From: Planctomycetaceae bacterium
Lineage (GTDB): Bacteria > Planctomycetota > UBA1135 > GCA-002686595
Assembly (NCBI GenBank): GCA_016125265.1
Contig: WGMC01000018.1
Coordinates: 124,001 to 188,000 of the forward strand
Length of the DNA stretch: 64,000 nt
Reading direction: 5' to 3'
Shown: piece by piece, positions 36,512 to 48,194 of the stretch
Layout of the letters: every line of letters starts with the position of its first letter
Numbering within the stretch: position 1 is the first letter of the stretch
Made by a program: the position numbers and the translations under genes
Notes under the pieces: generated by a model
What the model saw: only the letters and a program-made list of their open reading frames with translations
What the model was told of the DNA's origin: nothing
Database searches by the model: none

Positions 36512-37738
36512 ATGCGTAAGCTCGACCTGCGTACCGGCAGGCCGGTTTGGAGGGCCTACCGGGCGCCGTCGGTCGCCACGGAACTGTTGACCCGGGACAT
36601 CGTCTGCGACGTGCTCGTCGTCGGCATGGGAGTTTCCGGGGCCATGATGGCGGAAGCGCTGACAAGTGAAGGCCATCGGGTCGCGGTGATCGACAGGCGT
36701 GGTCCGCTCTTGGGCTCCACGGCGGCTACGACGGCGCTGGTGCAATACGAGATCGACGTCCCGTTGTCAAAGCTGGCGCGGGCCATTGGCCGGGCTCCGG
36801 CGGAACGCGCCTGGCGCCGCTCGCGGCTTGCCGTGATGAATCTCAAGGCCCACATCGAACAGCTTGGCCTCCCATGCGACCTGGCGACCCGTTCCACGCT
36901 CTACCTGGCTGGCAACGAACTCTCCGGAAGTGCGTTGGAGGAGGAAGCCGCTCTGCGCCGCGATGCCGGAATGTACTCGCGGTACCTGACGGCGAAGCCG
37001 TTGCAGGAGGAGTTCGGCATCGAACGCGATGGCGCGATCCTGAGCCGCGACAATCTGGCCCTGGACCCGCGAAAGTTGACGGCAGGGCTCCTGAACCTGG
37101 CGCACGAGCGGGGTGCCCGCTTCTACCGAAAAGTTGAAGCCACCGAGTTCGCCCATGGGAAGGATCGCGTTGCCGTCGCAACCAAATGTGGCCGCACGAT
37201 TCTGGCCCAACATGTGGCCCTGTGCACAGGTTACGAGCTGCCGGCGTGTGTTCCGGCCGACAACCACCGGGTGCTCTCGACCTTCGCCATCGCCACCAAG
37301 CCGCAACCGAGAAGGCTCTGGCCCGAAGAGGCGTTCGTGTGGGAGGCCTCCAGTCCCTACCTCTACGTGCGTGCTACGAAGGACGGGCGTGTGGTGTGTG
37401 GCGGTGAGGACGAGGACTTCCAGGATGAGGCGCGGCGCGACGCGCTGCTTCCCGCGAAGACGGCGGCGATCGCCGCCAAGTTGGCCAAGCTGATGCCACA
37501 ACTCGATACGACGCCGGAGTTCGCCTGGGCCGGCGCGTTTGGATCCACGTCGACGGGGCTCCCGATCATCGGTCCACTCCCGCGGAAGCCGCGCATCCAC
37601 GCCGTGTTGGGGTATGGCGGCAACGGAATCACGTTTTCACGCATCGCCAGCGAAATCGTGGCGGCTGCCATCGCTGGGCGCACGGACAGCGATGCGAGCC
37701 TTTTCGACTTTCGCGGCGCGTCGCGAAACTCGGGTTGA
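36512..37738 (+). CDS. FAD-dependent oxidoreductase of the DAO family
   Basis: A 408-residue flavoprotein. The FAD-binding Rossmann motif CDVLVVGMGVSGAMMAEALT is at about residues 31-50, followed by VAVIDRRGPLLGSTAATTAL. The C-terminus has FAWAGAFGSTSTGLPIIGPL and GYGGNGITFSRIASEIVA, as in D-amino-acid or sarcosine oxidase relatives such as PuuB. No signal peptide. The start at 36512 begins the conserved domain; an upstream in-frame ATG at 36428 adds a non-conserved stretch. Stands outside the arg operon, separated by about 270 bases; an amino-acid or polyamine oxidase role is inferred from family only. Confidence 0.82.
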   Translation: MRKLDLRTGRPVWRAYRAPSVATELLTRDIVCDVLVVGMGVSGAMMAEALTSEGHRVAVIDRRGPLLGSTAATTALVQYEIDVPLSKLARAIGRAPAERAWRRSRLAVMNLKAHIEQLGLPCDLATRSTLYLAGNELSGSALEEEAALRRDAGMYSRYLTAKPLQEEFGIERDGAILSRDNLALDPRKLTAGLLNLAHERGARFYRKVEATEFAHGKDRVAVATKCGRTILAQHVALCTGYELPACVPADNHRVLSTFAIATKPQPRRLWPEEAFVWEASSPYLYVRATKDGRVVCGGEDEDFQDEARRDALLPAKTAAIAAKLAKLMPQLDTTPEFAWAGAFGSTSTGLPIIGPLPRKPRIHAVLGYGGNGITFSRIASEIVAAAIAGRTDSDASLFDFRGASRNSG

Positions 37739-37947
37739 TCGCGCTGGGGTGTGGCCGCGCGGAACGGCGCGCTGGGAAGAGCGTGTCCGCCGGGATCCGG
37801 CACGCGGACGCGCAGCCGCCCTGGCGGCCTGGGTCGTGGCCGTTAGAGGCCACTGCCCCTTGCGCAAATCGCGGGTGGCGTAGAAGCTTGGTTGCGCCTT
37901 CGGCAAGGTTCACGCCGCACGTTGAACGAGCGCTTGCGACTCCACCC

Positions 37948-38913
37948 ATGAAAACCACGCAGTTCGCGATTTGTGTGCTTCTAGCCTCCTCCCCGTGGCT
38001 CCATGCCCAGCAGTTCGAAGTGCGGGTGCAAGGAACGCTCGAGTTCAACCTGGTGACGACCGGGCCCCTTGCGTCCGTGCCCGTGGGTTCGCCGGTCGAG
38101 ATGACCGCGCGTGTCGACGCCGCGGTGTTCACGGACAGCCCGAACTTCCCGACGCGCGGTTATCCCTTGGTACCGGGGAGCTTCGCCCTGGACCTCGGGC
38201 CCGGCGTCGTCGGGTTGCAGCAGCCCTTCCCCGCTGGCCAGACGCCCTACTTCGTGTTGCGCAACAACGACCCCGCGGTCGATGGATTCTTCCTGTCGAA
38301 CAGCGTCGACTTCCCGATCGGTGTACCCCTCAACGTCAACGGCGGGCTGGGGCCGCTGCGCGCGGACTTCTCCGTGACCTATGGCGGCGCGACCTTGCCG
38401 TCGTTGGACATCGCGGACGCGGTTGGCAGCTACGACTTCACGGGTTTGAGTGTCTTCAACTGGACGCTCGACGACGGCCCGTTCCAACCGGTGGGGATTC
38501 TGTTCGCGTCGCTCGAGATCACCGAGCTGACTCCGTGCGGCTACAGCACCTACGGCGTGGGTGTTTCGCCCACCAACAACTTGGTGCTGCAAGGCGTGGG
38601 GAGCCCGGCCGTGGGCGGTGTGTTCCGGGCCGCGGTCGCCAATCCGCCGACGACCTTCTTCAACTTCCTGGCCCTCGCCCTCGGCCAATCCAGCTTGCCG
38701 CTGCTCGGCGGGGTGCTGCTCGTTGATCCCGCGCTGGCTTTGGCGCAGGTGCAGATGAGCCCGGGCGTCGGCGCCGCGACCGTGCTGTTGCCCATTCCGG
38801 CCAATCCCGCGCTGGCGGGGCTCAGCGTCCACGCGCAGGCCTTTGGCGTCGACCCGAACGGCCCCGAGGGCTGGGCCCTCTCCAACGGGCTCACGGCAGT
38901 GTTCTGCCCCTGA
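37948..38913 (+). CDS. Exported protein with a C-terminal shared module
   Basis: A 321-residue secreted protein. MKTTQFAICVLLASSPWLHA is a signal peptide cleaved before QQFEV. Residues about 20-200 are a beta-rich domain with no recognised family (SVPVGSPVEMTARVDAAVF, FDIADAVGSYDFTG-like strands). Residues about 205-321 are the clearest copy of the window's shared module: YGVGVSPTNNLVLQG, LALGQSSLPLLGGVLLVDP, a VGAATVLLPIPANPALAGL core and a final ALSNGLTAVFCP. It is followed by a strong terminator. Function unknown. Confidence 0.78.
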   Translation: MKTTQFAICVLLASSPWLHAQQFEVRVQGTLEFNLVTTGPLASVPVGSPVEMTARVDAAVFTDSPNFPTRGYPLVPGSFALDLGPGVVGLQQPFPAGQTPYFVLRNNDPAVDGFFLSNSVDFPIGVPLNVNGGLGPLRADFSVTYGGATLPSLDIADAVGSYDFTGLSVFNWTLDDGPFQPVGILFASLEITELTPCGYSTYGVGVSPTNNLVLQGVGSPAVGGVFRAAVANPPTTFFNFLALALGQSSLPLLGGVLLVDPALALAQVQMSPGVGAATVLLPIPANPALAGLSVHAQAFGVDPNGPEGWALSNGLTAVFCP

Positions 38914-38933
38914 GACATCTGCGGCAAGACAAG

Positions 38934-38967
38934 CGGCCGGGCCCCCCGCTGGTGGGGAGCCCGGCCG
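38934..38967. terminator. Strong bidirectional terminator between convergent genes
   Basis: Perfect 9-bp GC arms cggccgggc (38934-38942) and gcccggccg (38959-38967), extended by a cccc/gggg inner stem with one bulge. It sits 20 bases after the stop of the exported-protein gene and 31 bases before the end of katG, so it can serve both. Confidence 0.75.
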
Positions 38968-38998
38968 TGTCCGTTGCGCGCGATCGCGCCGCTGCCGA

Positions 38999-41428
<2,430 letters not shown>

Positions 41429-41608
41429 CTAGGAGGTGTAGCCGCCGGCCCGCCGCTCGACAAGGCGCGGGTCTCGCTCCCGCCACTGTCCATAAGCGGG
41501 GCTGTTCAGCATGATCGGCGGCGGTAGGCACAGTCGCCGGGAGCGCCCCACCAACCGGCCGTCGCGGCGCTGCCCGCACGGCTCCCGACGGACCCACTTC
41601 GGGACGTT
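41429..41608 (-). pseudogene. Open 59-codon fragment without a start codon
   Basis: Reading from 41608 to the stop at 41429, the frame gives NVPKWVRREPCGQRR, LVGRSRRLCLPPPIML and NSPAYGQWRERDPRLVERRA, with GC-rich third positions like real genes here. No ATG or GTG precedes it in frame at a sensible place; TTG at about 41552 or ATG at about 41512 would give only 41 or 27 codons. It may be the remnant of a gene or a small protein with an unusual start. No family recognised. Confidence 0.3.
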
Positions 41609-41647
41609 GGCCGCGCCCCGGACCCAGGCAGTGCACCCGTGGCTTGG

Positions 41648-41660
41648 TCGGACTGTCCGA
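41648..41660 (+). promoter_or_regulatory. Palindrome TCGGACTGTCCGA before the sigma gene
   Basis: Six-base perfect arms around one base, 31 bases upstream of the ECF sigma ATG. Position fits an operator. Confidence 0.3.
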
Positions 41661-41691
41661 TGAACGGGGCCCGTGGTAGGGTCCCCAACCC

Positions 41692-42327
41692 ATGCAGGGC
41701 GAGTCGAACGATGTCGGATCGAGCGACGCGGACCCGTCAGCCGAGTTGCCCCTGCGCACCGACCCCGCGGCATTCGAGCGCGCCCTGGAGGCCATGCGGC
41801 CGGAGCTGACGATCTACGTCCGCCAACGCCTGGGGCGCACGTTGCTCCGGCGCATGGACCCCGAGGATGTGGTCCAACAGGCCTTGCTCGAAGCGGTGCG
41901 GCGCTCGGACGAATGGCGCGCCGCCACGACCTACACCCTGCGGGTATGGGTCATGCTGCTGGTCAGCCAATGCCTCGACGAAACGCGCCGCCGCAACCTG
42001 GGCGCGCAAAAACGCGACGCGCGTCGCGAGCGCCGCATCGAGTCGGGCAGCGCTCCCGACGCGCTCGCGCGGCGCTGGGCGTCGGAGCAAACGGGAGTGA
42101 GCCACGGCGCGCGCTGGGAGGAACTGCGCCTCGCCATGGAGTCGGCCCTCGCCGGGCTCGAGGAACGGGACCGCAGGGTGCTGGTGATGCGCCACTTCGA
42201 CGGTCTTTCGAACGAAGAGGCCGCTGGCCTATTGGGGCTCACGGCCGGTGCGGCGAGCAAACGCTACCAGCGGGCGCTCGAGCGTCTCCGTCCGCACCTC
42301 GAGCGATTCACGGACCGCACGGGCTGA
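41692..42327 (+). CDS. ECF-family RNA polymerase sigma factor
   Basis: A 211-residue sigma factor. Region 2 spans about residues 30-100 (MRPELTIYVRQRLGRTLLRR, then MDPEDVVQQALLEAVRRSDEW). Region 4 is about 145-200 (LEERDRRVLVMRHFDGLSNE, then EAAGLLGLTAGAASKRYQRA). The linker is Arg-rich. It resembles the planctomycete group of ECF factors usually found next to protein kinases, and here a kinase gene lies 13 bases away in the opposite direction. No anti-sigma factor is adjacent, so phosphorylation by the kinase is a possible control, inferred from context. Confidence 0.92.
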   Translation: MQGESNDVGSSDADPSAELPLRTDPAAFERALEAMRPELTIYVRQRLGRTLLRRMDPEDVVQQALLEAVRRSDEWRAATTYTLRVWVMLLVSQCLDETRRRNLGAQKRDARRERRIESGSAPDALARRWASEQTGVSHGARWEELRLAMESALAGLEERDRRVLVMRHFDGLSNEEAAGLLGLTAGAASKRYQRALERLRPHLERFTDRTG

Positions 42328-42340
42328 GCGCCGCCCAGCC

Positions 42341-45300
42341 TCATTCGAGGTTGCGCGCTGGCCGCACGCCGATGGTGACGTCCTTGATCTCAGCCGTGAC
42401 ATGGTGCCGTGAGGCGGAACGCGCGAGCTCCACACCCTTCTGAAAGCAACTGCCGCGCAGGACGCGGTTGGGATACCCCTCGAAGGGAGTGACCGGGTCG
42501 AGCAACCATGCGCCCTCGTAGGCGCCGCGCAGATAACCGTCGAGGCACCATTCGTGCAGGTTGCCCTCCATGTCGTGCAATCCAAACGGATTGGCGCGGT
42601 AACTGCCGACGGCCGCGTGTTTGCCGGCGCCGTCGTCGAACTCCGGCCACTCGTAGATGGCGTCGAACGTGGAACCGTCCCTTGCTGCCGTCTGGTCCGC
42701 CAGATTGGCGCAACCGACCAGACTCGTGCGATCGTTTCCCGACCAGAACACGGTGTCGGTGCCACCGCGAATGGCGTACTCCCAGCGCGCTTCCGTGGGC
42801 AACCACATGCCGATGCGCGAGAACACGTCGAACGCTTCGTTCCAGGAGACGCGCTCGACGGGGTGTGTGAGCCCGGAGATGCTGCTGCTCACCTGGTAGT
42901 AGCTCGGGTTCTTGCCCGTCAGCCGCAGCCATTGGCCCTGCGTCATTTCGTACTTGGAAAGCAGGAAAGGCGAGAGCTGTGCCCTGCTTACCGGCTGCTC
43001 GTCGTCCGTGGCCGCGGGGTCGTAGTTGCGGCCCTTGGGTTTCTCGGCCTGGGCTCCCATCCAAAAGCGGCCGCCGGGCAATAGGACCATCACGAGCCCT
43101 GTTTCCGCCTGGATCTCGAGACGGCCATTGGCGCCCCGCTGGGCAGGGACGCCGCTCGGCAGATGGGCGAACTCGAGCAGACCCGAGTCGGGATCGGGCC
43201 CAAGCGGCACGAGGTCGGGTTGGCGCGTCCATTCGACACCCCGGTACACGGGCGCGGTTTCGAGGAACGCAAGCGCATCGGCCCAGGCCGCGGATTCGGG
43301 GCTGTCCGGGGCCAATCTCGCTTCGAGATCGCGCGCCATCGCGAGGCGCCGCCCGATGCCCCAGCCCTTGGTCACGTGCATACCGGGCCCGCCGAGCCCG
43401 AGGTCCGGATGCGCCAGATCTTCGATCCCCGCCACCAGCACACTGAGCCGCGCGTGCCACCAGGAATCGTCGGGCTCGGGCAACATCAACTCACCGGTCA
43501 AGAGCCCCAGCGACACGATTCGGCCGTCCGCCTGCACAACTTCCGCGCGCCGTGCCTCCCTGGCTTCGCCAATCCAAGGCGCCGCGCGTTCGCGCAGGAT
43601 CTCCACCGAGCGCTGGAACACTTGCCCGCCAGCTTGCGTCAGGTTCCACTCGCCCAAGGCGATGGCACCCTCGGGATCGCCTGTGCGAAACTTCGCCCAG
43701 GCGAGTGTGTCGTAGAGCCCCGCGAAGGTATCGCTGCCCGCCTGCTCGATCGCCATTTCGATCAAAATCAGGGACCCGACTTCGCCGCCGAAACGAGTGG
43801 CGCGGGGATCGATGCTCCACCACGCCCGGTTGCGCAGGTTGTCAGGTCCCTCGGGCAAACCGTCCGCACGCAGCCCCGCGAGCGCCGCTTCGCGGTCCTT
43901 CCACGGTTCGATCCCGAGCATACGCGCCTTCCAAAGACGCTCCGCCTTGAGGTCCTGGAGCTGCTTGTAGAGCACGTGGTCGCGGGCCCGCTCCAGAACT
44001 TGGGGGTCGGACTGCGGCTGGGCCTGGGCCACGAGCCCCGCCAAGGTGGTGCGCAGACTTTCGAGGCTGCGGCGCTCCGGTTGGCGCCGTTCCGGGTCCG
44101 CGGAGCGACCCTCCCGCAGCGCGCGCGCTCGGTCAAGCCACTCCTCGTAGCGCGGAATGAGCGCCGGCACCGGCGGCCACAGGGTTTCGGCGTCTTGGTG
44201 CAACGTGTCCAGGTCCTGTTGCGCCGCGAGGGCAAGCACGTCCGCGGTGCGGGCTTCGGCGAGCTTCGCCTGTCGCGCTGCTTCCGCCGCTTCGGCCTCG
44301 GCGCGGGCCGCATTGCGGCCGGCCAAGTCCGTTTGCGCGAGCAGATCGAGGTTGCTCTTTGCGAGATCGCGGTTCGCGCGCACGTTCTGCACGAGCAGTC
44401 CGCTCACCACCATCACCGCGACACTTCCCACGGCGGCGCCTACGGCCACGGCGGGCCGACGTCGGCACCACTTGCCGAGGCGCACGAGGGCCCCGGGCGG
44501 CCGCGCGTGGATCGCCTCGTGGGCCAGGTGCCGGCGCAGGTCCGCGGCAAAATCGCGCGCCGTGGCGTAGCGCCGGTCGGGTAGCTTCTCGAGCGCCTTG
44601 CCGCAGATGATGGCGAGCTCGCCCGGGCACTGGGAGCGCAACTTCGACGGATCCGGCGGATCGGTGTACAGGATGCGCAGCGCGAGCTGGTGGGTGGTGT
44701 CTCCCTCGAAGGGTCGGCGCAGCGCCAGCATCTCGTACAGCACCACACCCAAGCTGAAGATGTCCGTGCGGTGGTCGAGGCCGATGCGTTTGGCCGTGAC
44801 CTGCTCGGGGCTCATGTACGCGAACGTGCCCGCCATTTCGCCCGACACGGACAGGAACGAATCGTCGACCACCCGCGCCAAACCAAAATCCGTGAGCTTC
44901 GGCCGATCCTCCGCCGTGATGAGCACGTTCTGCGGTTTGACGTCCCGGTGGATCACACCGGCGTCGTGCGCCGCCTGCAGACCATCGGCGATTTCCGCGA
45001 CGAGAACGGCGACCCGCCGGTAGTAGTCGGAGGGCACCACATCCGCGGCGCGCATGTCGTCGAGGAAATCCTTCAGCGTCCAGCCGTCGCCGACCAGCTC
45101 CTGGGCGATCCAACCGCGACTGCCGTCGCGCCCCGACGCCAAGGTCGTGACGATCGCCGGGTGCGACAGCCGCCCCCCCGCCCGGGCCTCCCGCGCGAGT
45201 CGGTCCGCGTGGTTCAGGTCCAAGCGCTCGGGCGCGACCAGTTTGAGCGCCACGCTGCGCCGCAGCTCCGCGTCCCAGGCCTCCCACACTTGCCCCATGC

Positions 45301-45496
45301 CACCGCGCGCCAGGAAACGCAGCAGCGTGAAGGGCCCCACCCGGTCCCCCGCCGCCAGCTCAGCAGCGGCCGCCTGCGGTTCGTCGAGCGGGGACGGCCG
45401 CACTCCGCCCCGACGGAAGAAGCTGCTGGCCCCCGACGCGCCCCCATCGGGTTGCCCGGCGGATCCATCAGATGCGTCGGTCGGCTCAAGTGTCAT
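42341..45496 (-). CDS. Membrane serine/threonine kinase fused to an FGE-sulfatase-type domain
   Basis: A 1051-residue protein. The kinase domain (about 50-330) has FLARGGMGQVWEAWD, the ALKLV lysine, HRDVKPQNVLI, DFGLARVV and AYMSPEQV, all catalytic motifs intact. A membrane helix lies at about 345-367. An Ala/Glu-rich coiled coil (AARAEAEAAEAARQAKLAEA) follows, then a helical region to about 790. Residues about 795-1051 form a formylglycine-generating-enzyme-like domain: LLPGGRFWMGAQ, PVERVSWNEAFDVF, WLPTEARWEYAIRGG, GLHDMEGNLHEWCLDGY. The active-site cysteine pair of true FGE is not evident, so it is probably a ligand-sensing variant. Convergent with the ECF sigma gene. Confidence 0.9.
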   Translation of the reverse strand: MTLEPTDASDGSAGQPDGGASGASSFFRRGGVRPSPLDEPQAAAAELAAGDRVGPFTLLRFLARGGMGQVWEAWDAELRRSVALKLVAPERLDLNHADRLAREARAGGRLSHPAIVTTLASGRDGSRGWIAQELVGDGWTLKDFLDDMRAADVVPSDYYRRVAVLVAEIADGLQAAHDAGVIHRDVKPQNVLITAEDRPKLTDFGLARVVDDSFLSVSGEMAGTFAYMSPEQVTAKRIGLDHRTDIFSLGVVLYEMLALRRPFEGDTTHQLALRILYTDPPDPSKLRSQCPGELAIICGKALEKLPDRRYATARDFAADLRRHLAHEAIHARPPGALVRLGKWCRRRPAVAVGAAVGSVAVMVVSGLLVQNVRANRDLAKSNLDLLAQTDLAGRNAARAEAEAAEAARQAKLAEARTADVLALAAQQDLDTLHQDAETLWPPVPALIPRYEEWLDRARALREGRSADPERRQPERRSLESLRTTLAGLVAQAQPQSDPQVLERARDHVLYKQLQDLKAERLWKARMLGIEPWKDREAALAGLRADGLPEGPDNLRNRAWWSIDPRATRFGGEVGSLILIEMAIEQAGSDTFAGLYDTLAWAKFRTGDPEGAIALGEWNLTQAGGQVFQRSVEILRERAAPWIGEAREARRAEVVQADGRIVSLGLLTGELMLPEPDDSWWHARLSVLVAGIEDLAHPDLGLGGPGMHVTKGWGIGRRLAMARDLEARLAPDSPESAAWADALAFLETAPVYRGVEWTRQPDLVPLGPDPDSGLLEFAHLPSGVPAQRGANGRLEIQAETGLVMVLLPGGRFWMGAQAEKPKGRNYDPAATDDEQPVSRAQLSPFLLSKYEMTQGQWLRLTGKNPSYYQVSSSISGLTHPVERVSWNEAFDVFSRIGMWLPTEARWEYAIRGGTDTVFWSGNDRTSLVGCANLADQTAARDGSTFDAIYEWPEFDDGAGKHAAVGSYRANPFGLHDMEGNLHEWCLDGYLRGAYEGAWLLDPVTPFEGYPNRVLRGSCFQKGVELARSASRHHVTAEIKDVTIGVRPARNLE

Positions 45497-45751
45497 GGGG
45501 AGGATCGGAATGCTAACGGGCGCGACGCGATCGGGTCAGGTGGGTCCGCTGGCGGAGGGATGCGCGCGAGAGTGTGGGCTCGGCGCGACCGGCGTTGGTT
45601 CATCTGCACCCCGCGCCAAGGGAGGACAAAAGAATCCCGGGAGTCCAGGGGGCCGGCTCGGACCCGCCGCCGGCCGCGCGGACCTGTCTCGGTTCGAAAC
45701 GATCGGCAGATGGGAGTGGACCCACCTCCTGCCCCCAAGTCCCCGACTCCC

Positions 45752-48091
45752 ATGCAAAAACGGTCCAGCCTTCTGCCTTGGATGGCAGCGCTCTTCACAA
45801 GTCCCCTCGCCGCCATTGCCAGCCCCTTCCCGGGGGAGCCGCCCGTCTCCGACCACCAGGCGGCGGCCCTGAGCGGCTTCGGCCTGGTCGAGCAGTTCGG
45901 TGAACTGTCCGCCCAAGGGCCCGACTACCGCGCCCACTTCCACCCTTTGGGCTTCGAGTTCGTGCCCGCGCTCGGGTTGCTCGCGCCCAAGGAGTACCCG
46001 CTTGCGTTTGAACTCCAATCGGTCCGGGGCGGTGACGTGACGTTCGCCCAGGGCGGTCTCGTTCTGCCCACGCGCGAGGACCCCTTTGCTGTGTATGAGC
46101 GCGGCGCCGTGCGGGAGCGCTACGAGGCCCGCGCCGACGGCGTCGAGCTCACCTTCGAGTTCTCGAGCCTGCCCACGGGCGGCGGCGATCTCGTGGTCCG
46201 CGGCCGCATCGACTGCGAACTGCCCGCACGGATCGAACCCTCGGGGTCGATCCTGTTCGAGGCCGAGGGCCTCGGCGGCATCCGCATCGGCGGAGTGGTC
46301 GGCATCGATGCCAAGGGACGCCGCGCCGTGGGTTCGAGCCGCATGGACGGCGATGTGCTCGAACTGCGCCTGCCCGCCGACTTCGTCGGGTCGGCGGAAC
46401 TGCCGCTGATCCTCGACCCGCTGATCGGCACCGTGCAGCACGTCACCGGCGTCAAGACGGACCCGCAACTGCACGTCATCGCCAGCTCCTCCCAAACCCC
46501 CGGGTACGCGGTGGCGTTCGAGCGCGAGTTCGCCGCGAACTCCATCCAGGTCTACGGACAGCGCCTGGACACAAACGGCAACCTCTTGGGCGCGCCCATC
46601 CCGATCTCGTCCCCGGGTGGCGGAGGCGGCGGTCTGCACAACGCGCCCCGGTTGGGCTTACCACCTGTGTCCTCGTCCTTCTGGGTCACGTGGGAGTACC
46701 GCACGGGACCAGGCGCGAACGCATCCACCATGGTCGGGCAGCTCAGCACCGCTACTCCATTGGCGCCCGTCGAACTTCCGAAGTCCAAACTCGCCGCCGA
46801 CTCGCAACCCACCCTGGGTGCCTACTCCGGAGCATTCGCGACCGGGAGCTGCATGCTGGCCTTCCTTCGGAGCGACAACGGCCAACAGCAGATTCTCTAC
46901 GGCGAGGTCAAGGTGGGGATCGATCTCTCCACCTTGACCAACTTCATTTCCGTCGGTCCGCTCGTGGCGGTGCCCGGCGCCGGCACCGCACCGGCGGGCG
47001 TGGCCATCTCCGCCGGCGTGGACGCCAATGGGCTCGCCGTCATGGCCTATCGGGTTCGTGTGCAGTCCTCGCCCGTGCGCCACCAGATCCACTGCCGCAC
47101 GCTGCGCCCCGCATCCGCTGTCCAGCCCACCACCGTGCTGGGGCCGACCCTCGTGATCAACGACCCTGCGGTGGACTTCGCGGACGTGGATGTCGCCGGA
47201 GGTAAGGCCTTTGGGTACAGCCACGGCCGCTGGCAGCTTGCCGTGGAATCGCGAGCCGTATTGCCTCCGCTCAGCCTGCAACGGGTCGAGACCATCTCGG
47301 TGAATCTGACGAACCCTGCTTCGTCTTCACTCGCCGCAGGTCCGCGCAAACCCGTTTCCACGAGCGTGACCGCGATCAGTTCGCGTCCCGCCATCGCAAG
47401 CACCGGTGCCAAGTACCACATCAGCTACGCCGAACGCCCTACGGCCATCGGCTACCGCCTGCGCTTCGCGGAACTCGACTTGACCGACGCACCCGCTCGC
47501 CTCCTGGCGATCCCTTCGGTGGGCTGGAACGCGGCCCGCCACACGGCCGTCGCGACCCGCTGGCCGACGGCAAACGGTTTCGGACTTGCCTGCGCGTCGT
47601 CTCTCGGAACGGACTGCGACGAGGGCATGCTGGTCTGGCCGGTGACGGCGAGCCCGGTCAACGGCGCCCCGGGCCTCCAGTCGTCGCTGTTCGAGTCCCT
47701 CGGCACCACGGGTTCGGCGCTCGTGTCGGGAGTGGGCTGTGGGCACGGCCAGATCAGCACCAATGTGGCTCCCGCCGTGGGGCATCCGGACTTCCGCATC
47801 CAACTGGATGGTGCATCGCCCGTGTTCCACCCCAGCATCCTCAATCTCACGACGAACCTGGGGCTGACGTTCTCCTGCGGCGGATGCCCGGTGTTGGTGC
47901 CCGAGATCCTGATTCCGTCGGAGACGGTGAACGGCAGCGCCCAAGTCTCCCTCCAACTGCCCAACCAGACGGCCCTGATCGGCGTCCAGATCGCCGCCCA
48001 GTGGTTGCGGCTGGACATGCCTGGCACCCTCTGCCCGGAAGTGTTGGGCCTCGGAGCGTCGAACGCCCTCGTGCTGACGATCGGCGAGTGA
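45752..48091 (+). CDS. Large exported protein with a C-terminal shared module
   Basis: A 779-residue secreted protein with a signal peptide to about residue 23 (LLPWMAALFTSPLAAIAS). Residues about 30-230 are a beta-rich domain ending in SAELPLILDPLIGT, a string found before repeat regions in other planctomycete exported proteins. Residues about 240-640 contain repeats like YAVAFEREFAANSIQVYGQR and AFGYSHGRWQLAVESRAV that could be propeller blades. The end (about 680-779) resembles the shared module, with VNGSAQVSLQLPNQTALIGV and a closing GLGASNALVLTIGE. Function unknown. Confidence 0.75.
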   Translation: MQKRSSLLPWMAALFTSPLAAIASPFPGEPPVSDHQAAALSGFGLVEQFGELSAQGPDYRAHFHPLGFEFVPALGLLAPKEYPLAFELQSVRGGDVTFAQGGLVLPTREDPFAVYERGAVRERYEARADGVELTFEFSSLPTGGGDLVVRGRIDCELPARIEPSGSILFEAEGLGGIRIGGVVGIDAKGRRAVGSSRMDGDVLELRLPADFVGSAELPLILDPLIGTVQHVTGVKTDPQLHVIASSSQTPGYAVAFEREFAANSIQVYGQRLDTNGNLLGAPIPISSPGGGGGGLHNAPRLGLPPVSSSFWVTWEYRTGPGANASTMVGQLSTATPLAPVELPKSKLAADSQPTLGAYSGAFATGSCMLAFLRSDNGQQQILYGEVKVGIDLSTLTNFISVGPLVAVPGAGTAPAGVAISAGVDANGLAVMAYRVRVQSSPVRHQIHCRTLRPASAVQPTTVLGPTLVINDPAVDFADVDVAGGKAFGYSHGRWQLAVESRAVLPPLSLQRVETISVNLTNPASSSLAAGPRKPVSTSVTAISSRPAIASTGAKYHISYAERPTAIGYRLRFAELDLTDAPARLLAIPSVGWNAARHTAVATRWPTANGFGLACASSLGTDCDEGMLVWPVTASPVNGAPGLQSSLFESLGTTGSALVSGVGCGHGQISTNVAPAVGHPDFRIQLDGASPVFHPSILNLTTNLGLTFSCGGCPVLVPEILIPSETVNGSAQVSLQLPNQTALIGVQIAAQWLRLDMPGTLCPEVLGLGASNALVLTIGE

Positions 48092-48194
48092 TGGGTGTGC
48101 CAGCGGCGGCCCAAGCGCTGGCCCTTTCCATGGCGCGGCGGCTCGGCCGGGATTGCGGTCCCGGTCGGAGCTCCGACGGCGTACGCTGGTGCAT

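Noticed and set aside
36270..37757. Related strings gatcgcgctgg...gaacggcgcg on both sides of the FAD oxidoreductase gene
   Set aside because: Only about 11 exact bases are shared at the start, with different spacing after, so I could not support a flanking repeat or insertion.
37739..37947. Hairpins gtggcc/ggccac and gtccgc/gcggac in the gap after the FAD oxidoreductase gene
   Set aside because: Short stems expected by chance at this GC content and not placed directly after the stop; not called as terminators.
45497..45751. T-arm-like ggttcgaaac near 45693
   Set aside because: No acceptor stem, D-arm or anticodon arm could be folded around it; not a tRNA.
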